Assembly: GCA_016870355.1 (NCBI GenBank)
Contig: VGBR01000008.1
Span: forward strand, 1-64,000
Direction of reading: 5' to 3'
DNA length: 64,000 bases
Source of the DNA: Actinomycetota bacterium
GTDB taxonomy: Bacteria; Actinomycetota; Acidimicrobiia; IMCC26256; PALSA-555
Part shown: positions 27,502 to 36,464 of the stretch, one piece after another
How positions within the stretch are numbered: position 1 is the stretch's first letter
How the letters are laid out: the number at the start of each line of letters is the position of its first letter
Notes under the pieces: model-generated
The model's database searches: none
The model's input: only the letters and a program-made list of their open reading frames with translations
Told to the model about the DNA's origin: nothing
Translations under genes and position numbers: made by a program

Positions 27502-27538
27502 GCGAGCAGCGAAGGGTGTGCCTGTCGGAGTGGGGCGC

Positions 27539-27544
27539 TACAGT
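27539..27544 (+). promoter_or_regulatory. Candidate -10 (TACAGT) for dnaE
   Basis: TANNNT overlapping the first of two palindromes upstream of dnaE. Confidence 0.35.
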
Positions 27545-27562
27545 GCGATTCGAATCACACTG
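27541..27562. promoter_or_regulatory. Imperfect palindrome cagtgCgattc|gaatcAcactg upstream of dnaE
   Basis: 11-nt arms with one mismatch. Confidence 0.7.
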
Positions 27563-27564
27563 AT

Positions 27565-27593
27565 GTAGTTCTCCACAGGGTGTGGAGAACTAC
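27565..27593. promoter_or_regulatory. Perfect palindrome gtagttctccaca-ggg-tgtggagaactac upstream of dnaE
   Basis: 13-bp perfect arms, 3-nt centre. Confidence 0.85.
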
Positions 27594-27616
27594 CCACCGG
27601 CGTAGGGGGAGCGGCA

Positions 27617-30600
27617 CTGAGCAAGTCCTTCGTCCACCTCCACCTGCACACCGAGTACTCGATGCTCGACGGCGCGTCCCGGATCGGCGACGTCGTCGAG
27701 CGCGCGGTCGCCGACGGGCAACCGGCCGTCGGGATCACCGACCACGGGAACATGTACGGCGTCCTCCCGATGTACCAGGCCGCGCGCGAGGCCGGCATCA
27801 AGTGCATCGTCGGTGAAGAGGCCTACTTCACGACGGGGGACCGACGCGACAAGCCGCGCCGAGCCGACTCCGACATCTTCCATCTCACACTGCTCGCCGA
27901 GAGCGACGTCGGCTACCACAACCTCATCAAGGTGTCGTCGGGCGCGTACCTCGACGGCTTCCACTACCGACCGCGCGCCGACTTCGAGCTGCTCGAGCAC
28001 CACGGCGAGGGTCTCATCGGCACGTCCGGCTGCCTCGGCAGCGCGGTGTGTCAAAGGTTCCTCGCGGGAGACGACGCCGGTGCGCGTGAGCTCGCGGCGA
28101 GGTTCCAGGACGTGCTCGGCCGAGACAGCTTCTTCATCGAGCTCCAGGATCACGGGCTCGCCGACCAGCACCGCGTGAACCATCGGCTCATCGAGCTCGC
28201 GAGATCGATCGACGCGCCACTGCTCGCCACCAACGACAGCCACTACACGCATCGTGACGATGCCGAGGCGCACGCGGCGCTGCTGTGTGTGCAGACCGGC
28301 ACGACACTCGATGACCCGAACCGGTTCAAGTTCGACGCGAACGAGTTCTACCTGAAGACGGCGGCTGAGATGCGCTCGCTGTTCTCGGCCTACGAGGAGG
28401 CATGCGACAACACGCTATGGATCGCCGAGCGGGCAAACGTCGACATCGAGTTTGGCAACGCAGTGCTCCCTGCGTTCGCGACGCCTGAGGGTCACGACGA
28501 GGACTCGTATCTCCGCGAGCTCACGCTGGCGGGCGCCCAGGAGCGCTACGGAAGTCCGCTGCCGCCGCACGTCGCCGAACGTGTCGAGTTCGAGCTGGGT
28601 GTCATCGAGACCATGGGGTTCTCCGCGTACTTCCTCGTGGTGTGGGACCTCGTGCGGTACGCGCGCGAACGCGGGATCCGCGTCGGTCCGGGAAGAGGGA
28701 GCGCCGCGGGATCGTGCGTCGCGTACTCGTTGCGGATCGTCGACATCGATCCGATCCGCTACGACCTGCTCTTCGAGCGGTTCCTCAACCCCGGGCGCAA
28801 GCAGATGCCCGACATCGACATGGACTTCGACTCGCGGTACCGAGGCGAGATGATCCGCTACGCGGCGCAGCGCTACGGCGAGGACCATGTCGCGCAGATC
28901 GTGACGTTCTCGACGATCAAGGCGCGGGCCGCAGTGCGCGATGCATCACGGGTGCTCGGCTACCCGTACGGGGTCGGCGACAAGATCGCGAAGCTGATGC
29001 CGCCGCTGATCATGGGACGCGACACCCCGCTCACCGCCTGCCTGGAGCTCCAGCGCGGGCATGAAGACGGCTTCAAGATGGCGGGTGAGCTGCGCGAGCT
29101 CTACACCGCCGACCCCGACGCGAAGCGCGTCATCGACGTGGCGACCGGCCTCGAGAACCTTCGCCGCCAAGATGGCATCCACGCCGCCGCGGTGGTGATC
29201 ACGCGTGACCCCCTCACCGAATACCTGCCCGTGCAACGGGGCCGCACGCCGGCGGGCGACATCGCCGAGGGCCCGATCGTCACGCAGTACGAGATGCACG
29301 GCGTCGAGGATCTCGGACTCCTCAAGATGGACTTCCTTGGCCTGCGCAACCTCGACGTGATCGAGGTGACGCTGGACCTCGTGGCTGCGAGCACCGGCAC
29401 TCGCCCCGACATCGATGCGATCCCGCTCGATGACGCGCGCACCTTCAAGATGCTCCAACGCGGCGACACCGTGGGCGTGTTCCAGCTCGAAGGTGGGCCG
29501 GTTCGCTCGCTGCTGCGATCGCTGGCGCCGACAGGGTTCGAGGACATCGCCGCCCTCACGGCCCTGTATCGACCCGGGCCGATGGCCCAGAACTGGCACA
29601 ACGAGTACGCGGACCGCAAGAACGGTCGCAAGGCCGTCGACTACCCGCACGACGACCTCGTGCCGATCCTCGAGCCCACCTACGGCTTGATGATCTACCA
29701 AGAGCAGCTGATGCGAGTCGCGCAGCGACTCGCCGGCTACTCGCTCGAAGAAGCCGACAACCTCCGCAAGGCGACGGGCAAGAAGGACCGCAAGCTCATC
29801 GCCAAGGAGCGATCGAAGTTCGTCGACGGCTGCGTCGCACAAGGCCACGACCAAGCGTTTGGTGAGCGCATCTTCGACACCATCGAGCCGTTCGCTGACT
29901 ATTCCTTCAACAAGTCGCACTCCGTCGGTTACGGCTACGTCGCCTACCAAACCGCGTATCTGAAGGCGAACCATCCGGTCGAGTACCTGGCCGCGCTGCT
30001 GACGAGCGTGAAGTCCAACAAGGACCAGACCGCGGTGTTCCTCAACGAATGCCGACAGATGGACATCCCCGTCCTCGTGCCCGACGTGAACGAGTCGGAG
30101 CAGGACTTCACCGTGCGCACGACGCCCGACGGTCGCAACGCGATCCGGTACGGGCTATCGGCCGTGCGCAACGTGGGGGAGGGCGTCGTCGCGCTCATCA
30201 GCGCCGCCCGTGATGCCAGCGGTCCATTCACCGACTTCCACGACTTCTGCGAGCGGGTCGACCCTGGTGCGCTCAACAAGCGCACGGTGGAGTCACTGAT
30301 CAAGGCTGGCGCGTTCGACTCTCTTGGTCACGCGCGCAAGGGTCTCGTCGACGTCCACGAGCAGATCATCGAGGACGCAGTCGGTCGTCGTCGCCGCCGC
30401 GACCAGGGGAACTTCAGCTTCTTCGACCTGGAAGAGGGTGGCTTCGGTGAGGATCCGGGCTTCTCTCACCAGCTGGAGATCACCACCGACGAGTACGTGA
30501 AGTCACAGCGCCTCGGGTTCGAGAAGGAGATGCTCGGGCTCTACGTGAGTGAGCACCCGCTGCTCGGTGCCCAAGGGCGGCTCAAGCGGTACATCGAATG

Positions 30601-31123
30601 CACCCTGTCGGACCTGCGCGAGCTCCGTGACGGTGAGATGCGCGTGGTCGGCGGCATCGTCACCACGTTGTCGCGCAAGTACACGCGCAAGGGCGACTTC
30701 ATGGCGACGTTCGTGCTCGAGGACCTCGGTGCTGCGCTCGAGGTCATGGTGTTCCCGCGCACGATGACGAACTACGGCCACCTGCTCGAAGACGACGCGA
30801 TCATCTGTGTGAAGGGCCGGCTCGACCTGCGTGACGACCAGCCGAAGGTCATCGCGATGGAGATCACCCGACCCGAGATCGCGCTCGACCATGAATCCGA
30901 CCCGGTGCGAATTTGCACCAAGGCGACCGTGTTCACTGACGAGCGGGTGCAGCAGCTGAAAGACGTGCTGCTCCAGCATCCAGGCGACAGTGCCGCGTAC
31001 GTGCAGCTCGAAGGCACCCAGCGAACGACGGTCCTCCGGCTGGCCGATGAGTACCGCGTCGAGCCCAGTGCAGGCCTCTACGCAGAGCTGCGGGTGCTGT
31101 TCGGCCCTGACTGCCTGCGCTGA
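27617..31123 (+). CDS. dnaE: DNA polymerase III alpha subunit (probable CTG start at 27617; first ATG at 27662 is inside the PHP motif region)
   Basis: SFVHLHLHTEYSMLDGASRI PHP motif, PDIDMDFDSRYR, YQEQLMRVAQ; agggggag 7 nt upstream of CTG. Confidence 0.95.
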   Translation: MSKSFVHLHLHTEYSMLDGASRIGDVVERAVADGQPAVGITDHGNMYGVLPMYQAAREAGIKCIVGEEAYFTTGDRRDKPRRADSDIFHLTLLAESDVGYHNLIKVSSGAYLDGFHYRPRADFELLEHHGEGLIGTSGCLGSAVCQRFLAGDDAGARELAARFQDVLGRDSFFIELQDHGLADQHRVNHRLIELARSIDAPLLATNDSHYTHRDDAEAHAALLCVQTGTTLDDPNRFKFDANEFYLKTAAEMRSLFSAYEEACDNTLWIAERANVDIEFGNAVLPAFATPEGHDEDSYLRELTLAGAQERYGSPLPPHVAERVEFELGVIETMGFSAYFLVVWDLVRYARERGIRVGPGRGSAAGSCVAYSLRIVDIDPIRYDLLFERFLNPGRKQMPDIDMDFDSRYRGEMIRYAAQRYGEDHVAQIVTFSTIKARAAVRDASRVLGYPYGVGDKIAKLMPPLIMGRDTPLTACLELQRGHEDGFKMAGELRELYTADPDAKRVIDVATGLENLRRQDGIHAAAVVITRDPLTEYLPVQRGRTPAGDIAEGPIVTQYEMHGVEDLGLLKMDFLGLRNLDVIEVTLDLVAASTGTRPDIDAIPLDDARTFKMLQRGDTVGVFQLEGGPVRSLLRSLAPTGFEDIAALTALYRPGPMAQNWHNEYADRKNGRKAVDYPHDDLVPILEPTYGLMIYQEQLMRVAQRLAGYSLEEADNLRKATGKKDRKLIAKERSKFVDGCVAQGHDQAFGERIFDTIEPFADYSFNKSHSVGYGYVAYQTAYLKANHPVEYLAALLTSVKSNKDQTAVFLNECRQMDIPVLVPDVNESEQDFTVRTTPDGRNAIRYGLSAVRNVGEGVVALISAARDASGPFTDFHDFCERVDPGALNKRTVESLIKAGAFDSLGHARKGLVDVHEQIIEDAVGRRRRRDQGNFSFFDLEEGGFGEDPGFSHQLEITTDEYVKSQRLGFEKEMLGLYVSEHPLLGAQGRLKRYIECTLSDLRELRDGEMRVVGGIVTTLSRKYTRKGDFMATFVLEDLGAALEVMVFPRTMTNYGHLLEDDAIICVKGRLDLRDDQPKVIAMEITRPEIALDHESDPVRICTKATVFTDERVQQLKDVLLQHPGDSAAYVQLEGTQRTTVLRLADEYRVEPSAGLYAELRVLFGPDCLR

Positions 31124-31126
31124 GAG

Positions 31127-31321
31127 TCAGCGTTCCCGCTTGCCGGCGGCCTTGCCGATGTGGAACGCGGCGAAGCCCACGATGACGTAACCGACGAGCG
31201 CGATCACGGCTTTGACGACGCTCAGCGCGGAGCCGAACAGCAGCCATGCGAGCAGCCCGATCACGACGACACCCACGACCTTCGCGCTGACCGGCGTCGT
31301 GGGTCGCTCCAGATCGCTCAC
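31127..31321 (-). CDS. Small (64 aa) predicted membrane protein
   Basis: VVGVVVIGLLAWLLFGSALSVVKAVIALVGYVIVGFAAFHIGKAAGKRER; GTG start with TACGCT 6 nt upstream. Confidence 0.6.
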   Translation of the reverse strand: MSDLERPTTPVSAKVVGVVVIGLLAWLLFGSALSVVKAVIALVGYVIVGFAAFHIGKAAGKRER

Positions 31322-31368
31322 GATTCCAGCGTAGGCCGCACCATCTGGGCCCCAACCCGCGCCGTGCC

Positions 31369-32052
31369 ATGCTCTCGCCCGTGGAGATCGGTGTCCTCGG
31401 CGCAACCGGACCAGCAGGTACGGGCATCGCGGCACGGCTCGCGGCCATCGGCCACAACGTGGTTGCCGGGTCCCGCGAGCGCTCGCGTGCCGACGCAGTG
31501 GTCGCGACCTTGCGGGAGAAGTGGGATGCGCGCGTGGACGGGCTGCGCGCTGGCACAAACGACGATGCCGCCGCGGCGCAGGATCTCGTGATCGTCGCAA
31601 CCACTTGGGAAGGCGCCGTCGACACCGCGGCTGCCCACGCCAGCGCGCTCGCCGGCAAGGTTGTGGCCTCGATGGCGAACGGCCTCGAGAAGGTCGGTCA
31701 CGAGTTCCGTCCGGTGTTGCCCGAGGCCGGCTCGCTCGCGGAGGCCGTGCAGGCCGCGGCGCCTGCAGCACGTGTGGCTTCGGCGTTCCACATGATCCCT
31801 GCTGCGACCTTCGGCAACCTCGACGAGGAGATGGACAGCGATGTCGTGGTGTGCAGCGACGACGACGTGGCGCGAGACCTCGTCATCGACCTCGTGTCCT
31901 CGATCCCGAACCTCGGAGCGTTCGACGGTGGGTCGCTGGCCAACTCCGTGGGGCTCGAGGCGTTCACTGCGGTGTTGCTCACGGTGAACCTGCGCCACAA
32001 GGGTTCGGCCACGCTTCGCCTCGCAGGGGTCGACCGGCGCTCGCCCAGATGA
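31369..32052 (+). CDS. F420-dependent NADP oxidoreductase-like (NpdG/Fno family)
   Basis: IGVLGATGPAGTGIAARLAAIGHNVVAGSRE Rossmann motif; TVNLRHKGSATLRLAG C-terminus. Confidence 0.8.
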   Translation: MLSPVEIGVLGATGPAGTGIAARLAAIGHNVVAGSRERSRADAVVATLREKWDARVDGLRAGTNDDAAAAQDLVIVATTWEGAVDTAAAHASALAGKVVASMANGLEKVGHEFRPVLPEAGSLAEAVQAAAPAARVASAFHMIPAATFGNLDEEMDSDVVVCSDDDVARDLVIDLVSSIPNLGAFDGGSLANSVGLEAFTAVLLTVNLRHKGSATLRLAGVDRRSPR

Positions 32053-33233
32053 CGCTGCGGCTCTACGACACCTCGACGCAAGACCTTCGGGCCTTCGAGC
32101 CTGATCACGTCGTGCGGATGTACGTGTGCGGCATCACGCCCTACGACTCCACGCACCTCGGTCACGCCGCGACCTACTTGGCATATGACCTGTTCGTGCG
32201 CCGACTCGAAGACCTCGGCCACGAGGTCCGCATGGTGCGAAACGTCACCGATGTCGACGACTCGATCCTGCCCAAGGCGCGCGAGCTCGGCGTGCCGTAC
32301 CTCGAGCTCGCGGCGTCTGAGCTCGCTCGCTTCCAGTCGGACATGACCGCGCTCGACATGCGCCCGCCGATCGCCGAGCCCCGGGCGACCGAGTCGATCG
32401 AGGGGATGATCGACCTGATCAATGGCCTCCTGGCCAAGGAGCATGCGTACACCGTCGAGGGCACCACGTACTTCGACATCGCCACGTTCCCGCGCTTCGG
32501 CGCGCTGTCGCACTACTCGCGCGATGAGATGGTCGCGTTCGCGCGCGAGCGCGGTGGCAATCCCGATGATCCACATCGACGAGATCCGCTCGACTTCGTT
32601 CTCTGGCAGCCCTCCGCCGCCGACGAACCGTCATGGCCGGCACCGTTCGGACCGGGCCGACCCGGTTGGCATGTCGAGTGCTCGGTGATGGCGATGGCCA
32701 ACCTCGGTCCGACGCTCGACCTGCATGGCGGCGGGACCGACCTGATCTTCCCGCACCACGAATGTGAGATCGCTCAGAGCGAGTGTGCGACCGGGGAGCC
32801 GTTCTCGCGGCATTGGATGCACTCCGCAATGGTCAGCTACGAGGGCGAGAAGATGAGCAAGTCCCTCGGCAACCTCGTGTTCGTGAGCGACCTGCTCGAG
32901 ACGGCCGACCCGAGGGCGATTCGGCTCGCACTGATGCGCCACCACTACCGGGCCGGGTTCGAGTGGTACGGCACCGACCTCGATGAGGGCACCGCGTTGC
33001 TGCACCGACTGGTTGCCGCGGCCCGATGTGACAGCGGTGCCGATCCGCGCCCGTATGCCGACCGAGTTCGCGCCGCGCTCGACGCCGATCTCGACGCGCC
33101 GCGCGCCGTCGAAGCGCTCGACGATCTTGCGAGCGCGGTGCTCTCAGGTGGTGACGACGCATCCGCACCGGGCGAGCTGCGCGCGCTCGGCTCGCTCTTG
33201 GGGCTCGATCTGTCCAAGTCATTGAGTCCCTGA
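32049..33233 (+). CDS. mshC: Cysteinyl-tRNA synthetase homologue most like MshC (L-cysteine:1D-myo-inositol GlcN ligase)
   Basis: MYVCGITPYDSTHLGHAATY (MshC-like, not CysS GPTVYDxxHIGNAR), SWPAPFGPGRPGWHVEC, DLIFPHHECEIAQSEC, GEKMSKSLGNLVFV. Confidence 0.8.
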   Translation: MTLRLYDTSTQDLRAFEPDHVVRMYVCGITPYDSTHLGHAATYLAYDLFVRRLEDLGHEVRMVRNVTDVDDSILPKARELGVPYLELAASELARFQSDMTALDMRPPIAEPRATESIEGMIDLINGLLAKEHAYTVEGTTYFDIATFPRFGALSHYSRDEMVAFARERGGNPDDPHRRDPLDFVLWQPSAADEPSWPAPFGPGRPGWHVECSVMAMANLGPTLDLHGGGTDLIFPHHECEIAQSECATGEPFSRHWMHSAMVSYEGEKMSKSLGNLVFVSDLLETADPRAIRLALMRHHYRAGFEWYGTDLDEGTALLHRLVAAARCDSGADPRPYADRVRAALDADLDAPRAVEALDDLASAVLSGGDDASAPGELRALGSLLGLDLSKSLSP

Positions 33234-33293
33234 ACGCGCGATTCCGGAGCCAGCGTGCGAGCAGAGGACTTCGCCAGCGAGTGAACGACCGTA

Positions 33294-33310
33294 TCGCAGG
33301 TATCCTGCGA
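33294..33310. repeat. Palindrome tcgcagg-tat-cctgcga overlapping a candidate -10 (TATCCT) of thrS
   Basis: 7-bp perfect arms; TATCCT 33301-33306 is 8 nt before GTG 33315. Confidence 0.7.
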
Positions 33311-33314
33311 CACA

Positions 33315-35309
33315 GTGAACGAGCGAATAGAGATGGCGAGCAACATCGTTCTGACGTTGCCTGATGGTTCGACGCGCGACGTCGTGTCGGGTACGAGAGC
33401 GGCCGAGGTGGCTGCGGCGATCGGCAAGGGTCTCGCCAAGGCCGCAGTCGCGGCACGGTTGGACGGAGAGTGGATCGACCTCGAGCGCCCCATCGAGCAT
33501 GCCGGCGCGCTCGAGATCATCACCGACGCATCCCCCGACGGGCGCGAGGTGTTGCGCCACTCCACCGCCCATGTGATGGCGCAAGCGGTGACCGATCTGT
33601 TCCCTGGCGCGCGGTACGCGATCGGCCCGGCGATCGAAGATGGCTTCTATTACGACTTCGAGCTGCCGGATGGAGCGCGGTTCACCGATGAGGATTTGCC
33701 CCGCATCGAAGCGCGCATGCAGGAGATCGTGAAGGCGGCCCAGCCATTCGTGCGCGAGGAGGTCGCTCGTGACGAAGGTTTGGAGCGGTTCTCCGATCAG
33801 CCGTACAAGCGGGAGATCATCGAACGAGTCGACGCATCAGAGGTAGGCGAGGGCTCGGTGATCTCCGTCTACCGGAACCCACGTTCGGGCAACGACGACT
33901 TCGTCGACCTCTGCCGTGGACCGCACGTGCCGACCACGAAGCGGCTTGGTTCCTTCAAGCTCACGAAGGTGGCTGGCGCGTACTGGCGCGGCGACGAGCA
34001 CGGCCCGCAGCTCCAGCGGATCTACGGTACGGCCTGGGAGTCGAAGAAGGCGCTCGAAGAACATCTGCACCGCCTCGAGGAAGCCGAACGGCGCGACCAC
34101 CGCAAGCTCGGAGTCGAGCTCGACCTCTTTTCGTTCCCCGAGGAGATCGGCTCTGGTCTCGCGGTGTTCCACCCCAAGGGCGCGCTCGTCCGCAAGATCA
34201 TGGAGGACTACTCGCGCGAGCGACACGAAGCCGGTGGCTACTCGTTCGTGAACTCGCCGCACATCACCAAGGAACAGCTCTTCCAGACATCGGGACACCT
34301 CGACTGGTTCGCCGACGGAATGTTCCCTCCGATGCACGTCGACGAAGGGTCGGGGGAGGGCACGAAGTACTACCTAAAACCGATGAACTGCCCGTTCCAC
34401 ATCCTCATCTTCCGGAGCCGGCTGCGTTCGTACCGCGAGCTACCGCTGCGGATGTTCGAGTTCGGCTCGGTGTACCGCTACGAGAAGTCCGGCGTGGTGC
34501 ATGGCCTGACACGGGTGCGCGGCATGACCCAGGACGATGCCCACATCTTCTGCTCCAAAGAGGAGATGCCACAGGAGCTTGGCTCACTTCTCGACTTCGT
34601 CCTGGAGCTCTTGCGCGACTTCGGTCTCGAGGACTTCTACCTCGAGCTCTCGACGAAGCCGCCAGACAAGGCCGTAGGTACCGACGAAGAGTGGGAAGAG
34701 GCAACGGCGGCACTGCGCGCCGCGGCCGAGCGCGCCGGACTCGAGCTGGTGCTCGACGAGGGTGGTGGCGCGTTCTACGGTCCGAAGATCTCCGTGCAAG
34801 CGCGTGACGCGATCGGGCGGACGTGGCAGCTCTCGACCATCCAGGTCGACTTCCAGATGCCGCAACGCTTCGAGCTCGAGTACGTCGGCGCGGACAACGA
34901 GCGCCACCGGCCGATCATGATCCACCGCGCGCTCTTCGGTGCGATCGAGCGCTTCTTTGGGATCCTCGTGGAGCACTACGCCGGTGCATTCCCGGTCTGG
35001 CTCGCGCCGGTGCAGGTGGCAGTGCTGCCGGTGGCCGATCGCCATGAGGCATACGCCACGCGCCTCGTGGATCGCCTGCGCGCCGAGGGCGTGCGCGTCG
35101 AACACGTCGCCGCTCACTCCGACGGGCTGGGTGCGCGCGTGCGGAGGGCCAAGCTCGAAAAGGTCCCGTATGTCCTCGTGGTGGGAGACGAGGACGCTGA
35201 CGCGGGGACGGTCGGCGTGAACGTGCGGGGGAGCGAGGAACCCGAGCGGGGCGTCGCGGTCGACGACCTTGTCGAGCGTGTCCGCGCGGCGGTGCTCACG
35301 CACGCATGA
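33315..35309 (+). CDS. thrS: Threonyl-tRNA synthetase
   Basis: TGS domain, [62 protein letters not shown]. Confidence 0.96.
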   Translation: MNERIEMASNIVLTLPDGSTRDVVSGTRAAEVAAAIGKGLAKAAVAARLDGEWIDLERPIEHAGALEIITDASPDGREVLRHSTAHVMAQAVTDLFPGARYAIGPAIEDGFYYDFELPDGARFTDEDLPRIEARMQEIVKAAQPFVREEVARDEGLERFSDQPYKREIIERVDASEVGEGSVISVYRNPRSGNDDFVDLCRGPHVPTTKRLGSFKLTKVAGAYWRGDEHGPQLQRIYGTAWESKKALEEHLHRLEEAERRDHRKLGVELDLFSFPEEIGSGLAVFHPKGALVRKIMEDYSRERHEAGGYSFVNSPHITKEQLFQTSGHLDWFADGMFPPMHVDEGSGEGTKYYLKPMNCPFHILIFRSRLRSYRELPLRMFEFGSVYRYEKSGVVHGLTRVRGMTQDDAHIFCSKEEMPQELGSLLDFVLELLRDFGLEDFYLELSTKPPDKAVGTDEEWEEATAALRAAAERAGLELVLDEGGGAFYGPKISVQARDAIGRTWQLSTIQVDFQMPQRFELEYVGADNERHRPIMIHRALFGAIERFFGILVEHYAGAFPVWLAPVQVAVLPVADRHEAYATRLVDRLRAEGVRVEHVAAHSDGLGARVRRAKLEKVPYVLVVGDEDADAGTVGVNVRGSEEPERGVAVDDLVERVRAAVLTHA

Positions 35310-35797
35310 CGCTCGATCGGCTGTGGGCCGGCTGGCGCGCGGAGTACGTCGGCAGTGTCGGCGCTGAGGTCGACGACAGCGGCTGCCTGTTCTGCGTGCT
35401 GGCGGAGTCAGAGCCTGACGAAGCGCTGGTCGTCGCCCGCAGCGATCGCACGTTCGCGGTGCTCAACGCGTACCCGTACACGTCGGGACACCTGATGGTG
35501 GCGCCGCTGCTGCACGAGTCCGAGCTTGATGCCCTCGGCCCTGAGGACGCGGCATCGCTCATGTCGATGGTCCAACGCGCCTGCACAGCGGTGAAGGCTT
35601 CGTATGCGCCGGACGGTTTGAACGTGGGCGCGAACCTCGGGCGAGCCGCCGGTGCGGGCGTCACCGGTCACCTGCACGTGCACGTCGTCCCGCGCTGGGT
35701 CGGCGACACCAACTTCATGACCGCAACCGCCGAAGCCCGCGTGCTCCCCGAGTGGCTCCCGACGACCCTCGAGCGGCTCCGCGCAGCGTGGCCCTGA
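35306..35797 (+). CDS. HIT-domain protein (AP4A phosphorylase-like)
   Basis: [36 protein letters not shown]; conserved between thrS and pgsA in actinobacteria. Confidence 0.9.
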   Translation: MTLDRLWAGWRAEYVGSVGAEVDDSGCLFCVLAESEPDEALVVARSDRTFAVLNAYPYTSGHLMVAPLLHESELDALGPEDAASLMSMVQRACTAVKASYAPDGLNVGANLGRAAGAGVTGHLHVHVVPRWVGDTNFMTATAEARVLPEWLPTTLERLRAAWP

Positions 35798-35839
35798 CTC
35801 GCTCTCGGCCCTGCGGGCCGGGCCGCTCGGGCCACGCTC

Positions 35840-35868
35840 GCTGCACCGCAGGGTACCTGCGGTGCAGC
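35840..35868. repeat. Intergenic palindrome gctgcaccgcagg-gta-cctgcggtgcagc
   Basis: 13-bp perfect arms, 3-nt loop. Confidence 0.92.
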
Positions 35869-35895
35869 CGCTCGCTCTGGGTAGCGTTCCCGTCT

Positions 35896-36372
35896 ATGGC
35901 GAACGGCGACGAGCTCCCAAAGGATCTCGATGTCACCGCCTATGTCGGGCCGTACCTGTTCCCCGACCTCAAGCGCCGTCGCATCGCCGGATTGGTCGTG
36001 GCCGCCGTCGCACTGATCGGACTCATCGGCGGAGTCTCCAGCGGCAACGACGGTCTGCTTGTTGCCGGGATCCTGTTGGCGCTGATCGCCGCGTACCACT
36101 GGCGCGCGAGTTGGCACCTGGAGCTTGACCAGACCGAAGCCCTGGCCGCCGCCAGTCGCGCCGTCGGCTTCCCGGTGGGCCACGCATCAGCGCAGCTCGG
36201 CTGGCGCGGACTCCTCTCGCGCCCGAGCTGGCGCATCCTTCTCTATTCGGCCGACTCGCCCCCGACGCAACGAGGCCTGGCCGAGATCGACGCGATCGAC
36301 GGCACCATCCTCGGCCAGTACGTCGAGGACAACCCCGAAGACTGGTCTCAGTACGGTCTCGAGAGTCCCTAG
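35896..36372 (+). CDS. Conserved hypothetical membrane protein (two predicted TM segments)
   Basis: IAGLVVAAVALIGLIGG and GLLVAGILLALIAAYHW; TAGCGT 8 nt before ATG. Confidence 0.65.
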   Translation: MANGDELPKDLDVTAYVGPYLFPDLKRRRIAGLVVAAVALIGLIGGVSSGNDGLLVAGILLALIAAYHWRASWHLELDQTEALAAASRAVGFPVGHASAQLGWRGLLSRPSWRILLYSADSPPTQRGLAEIDAIDGTILGQYVEDNPEDWSQYGLESP

Positions 36373-36464
36373 ATCTTGGCGTTCTCAGCCTTCGCCGGGA
36401 CCCGCACATGGGCGAGCCGTCAGGATCGCCAGTGTGAAGACGACGAATGTTCGACCCCGCAGAG

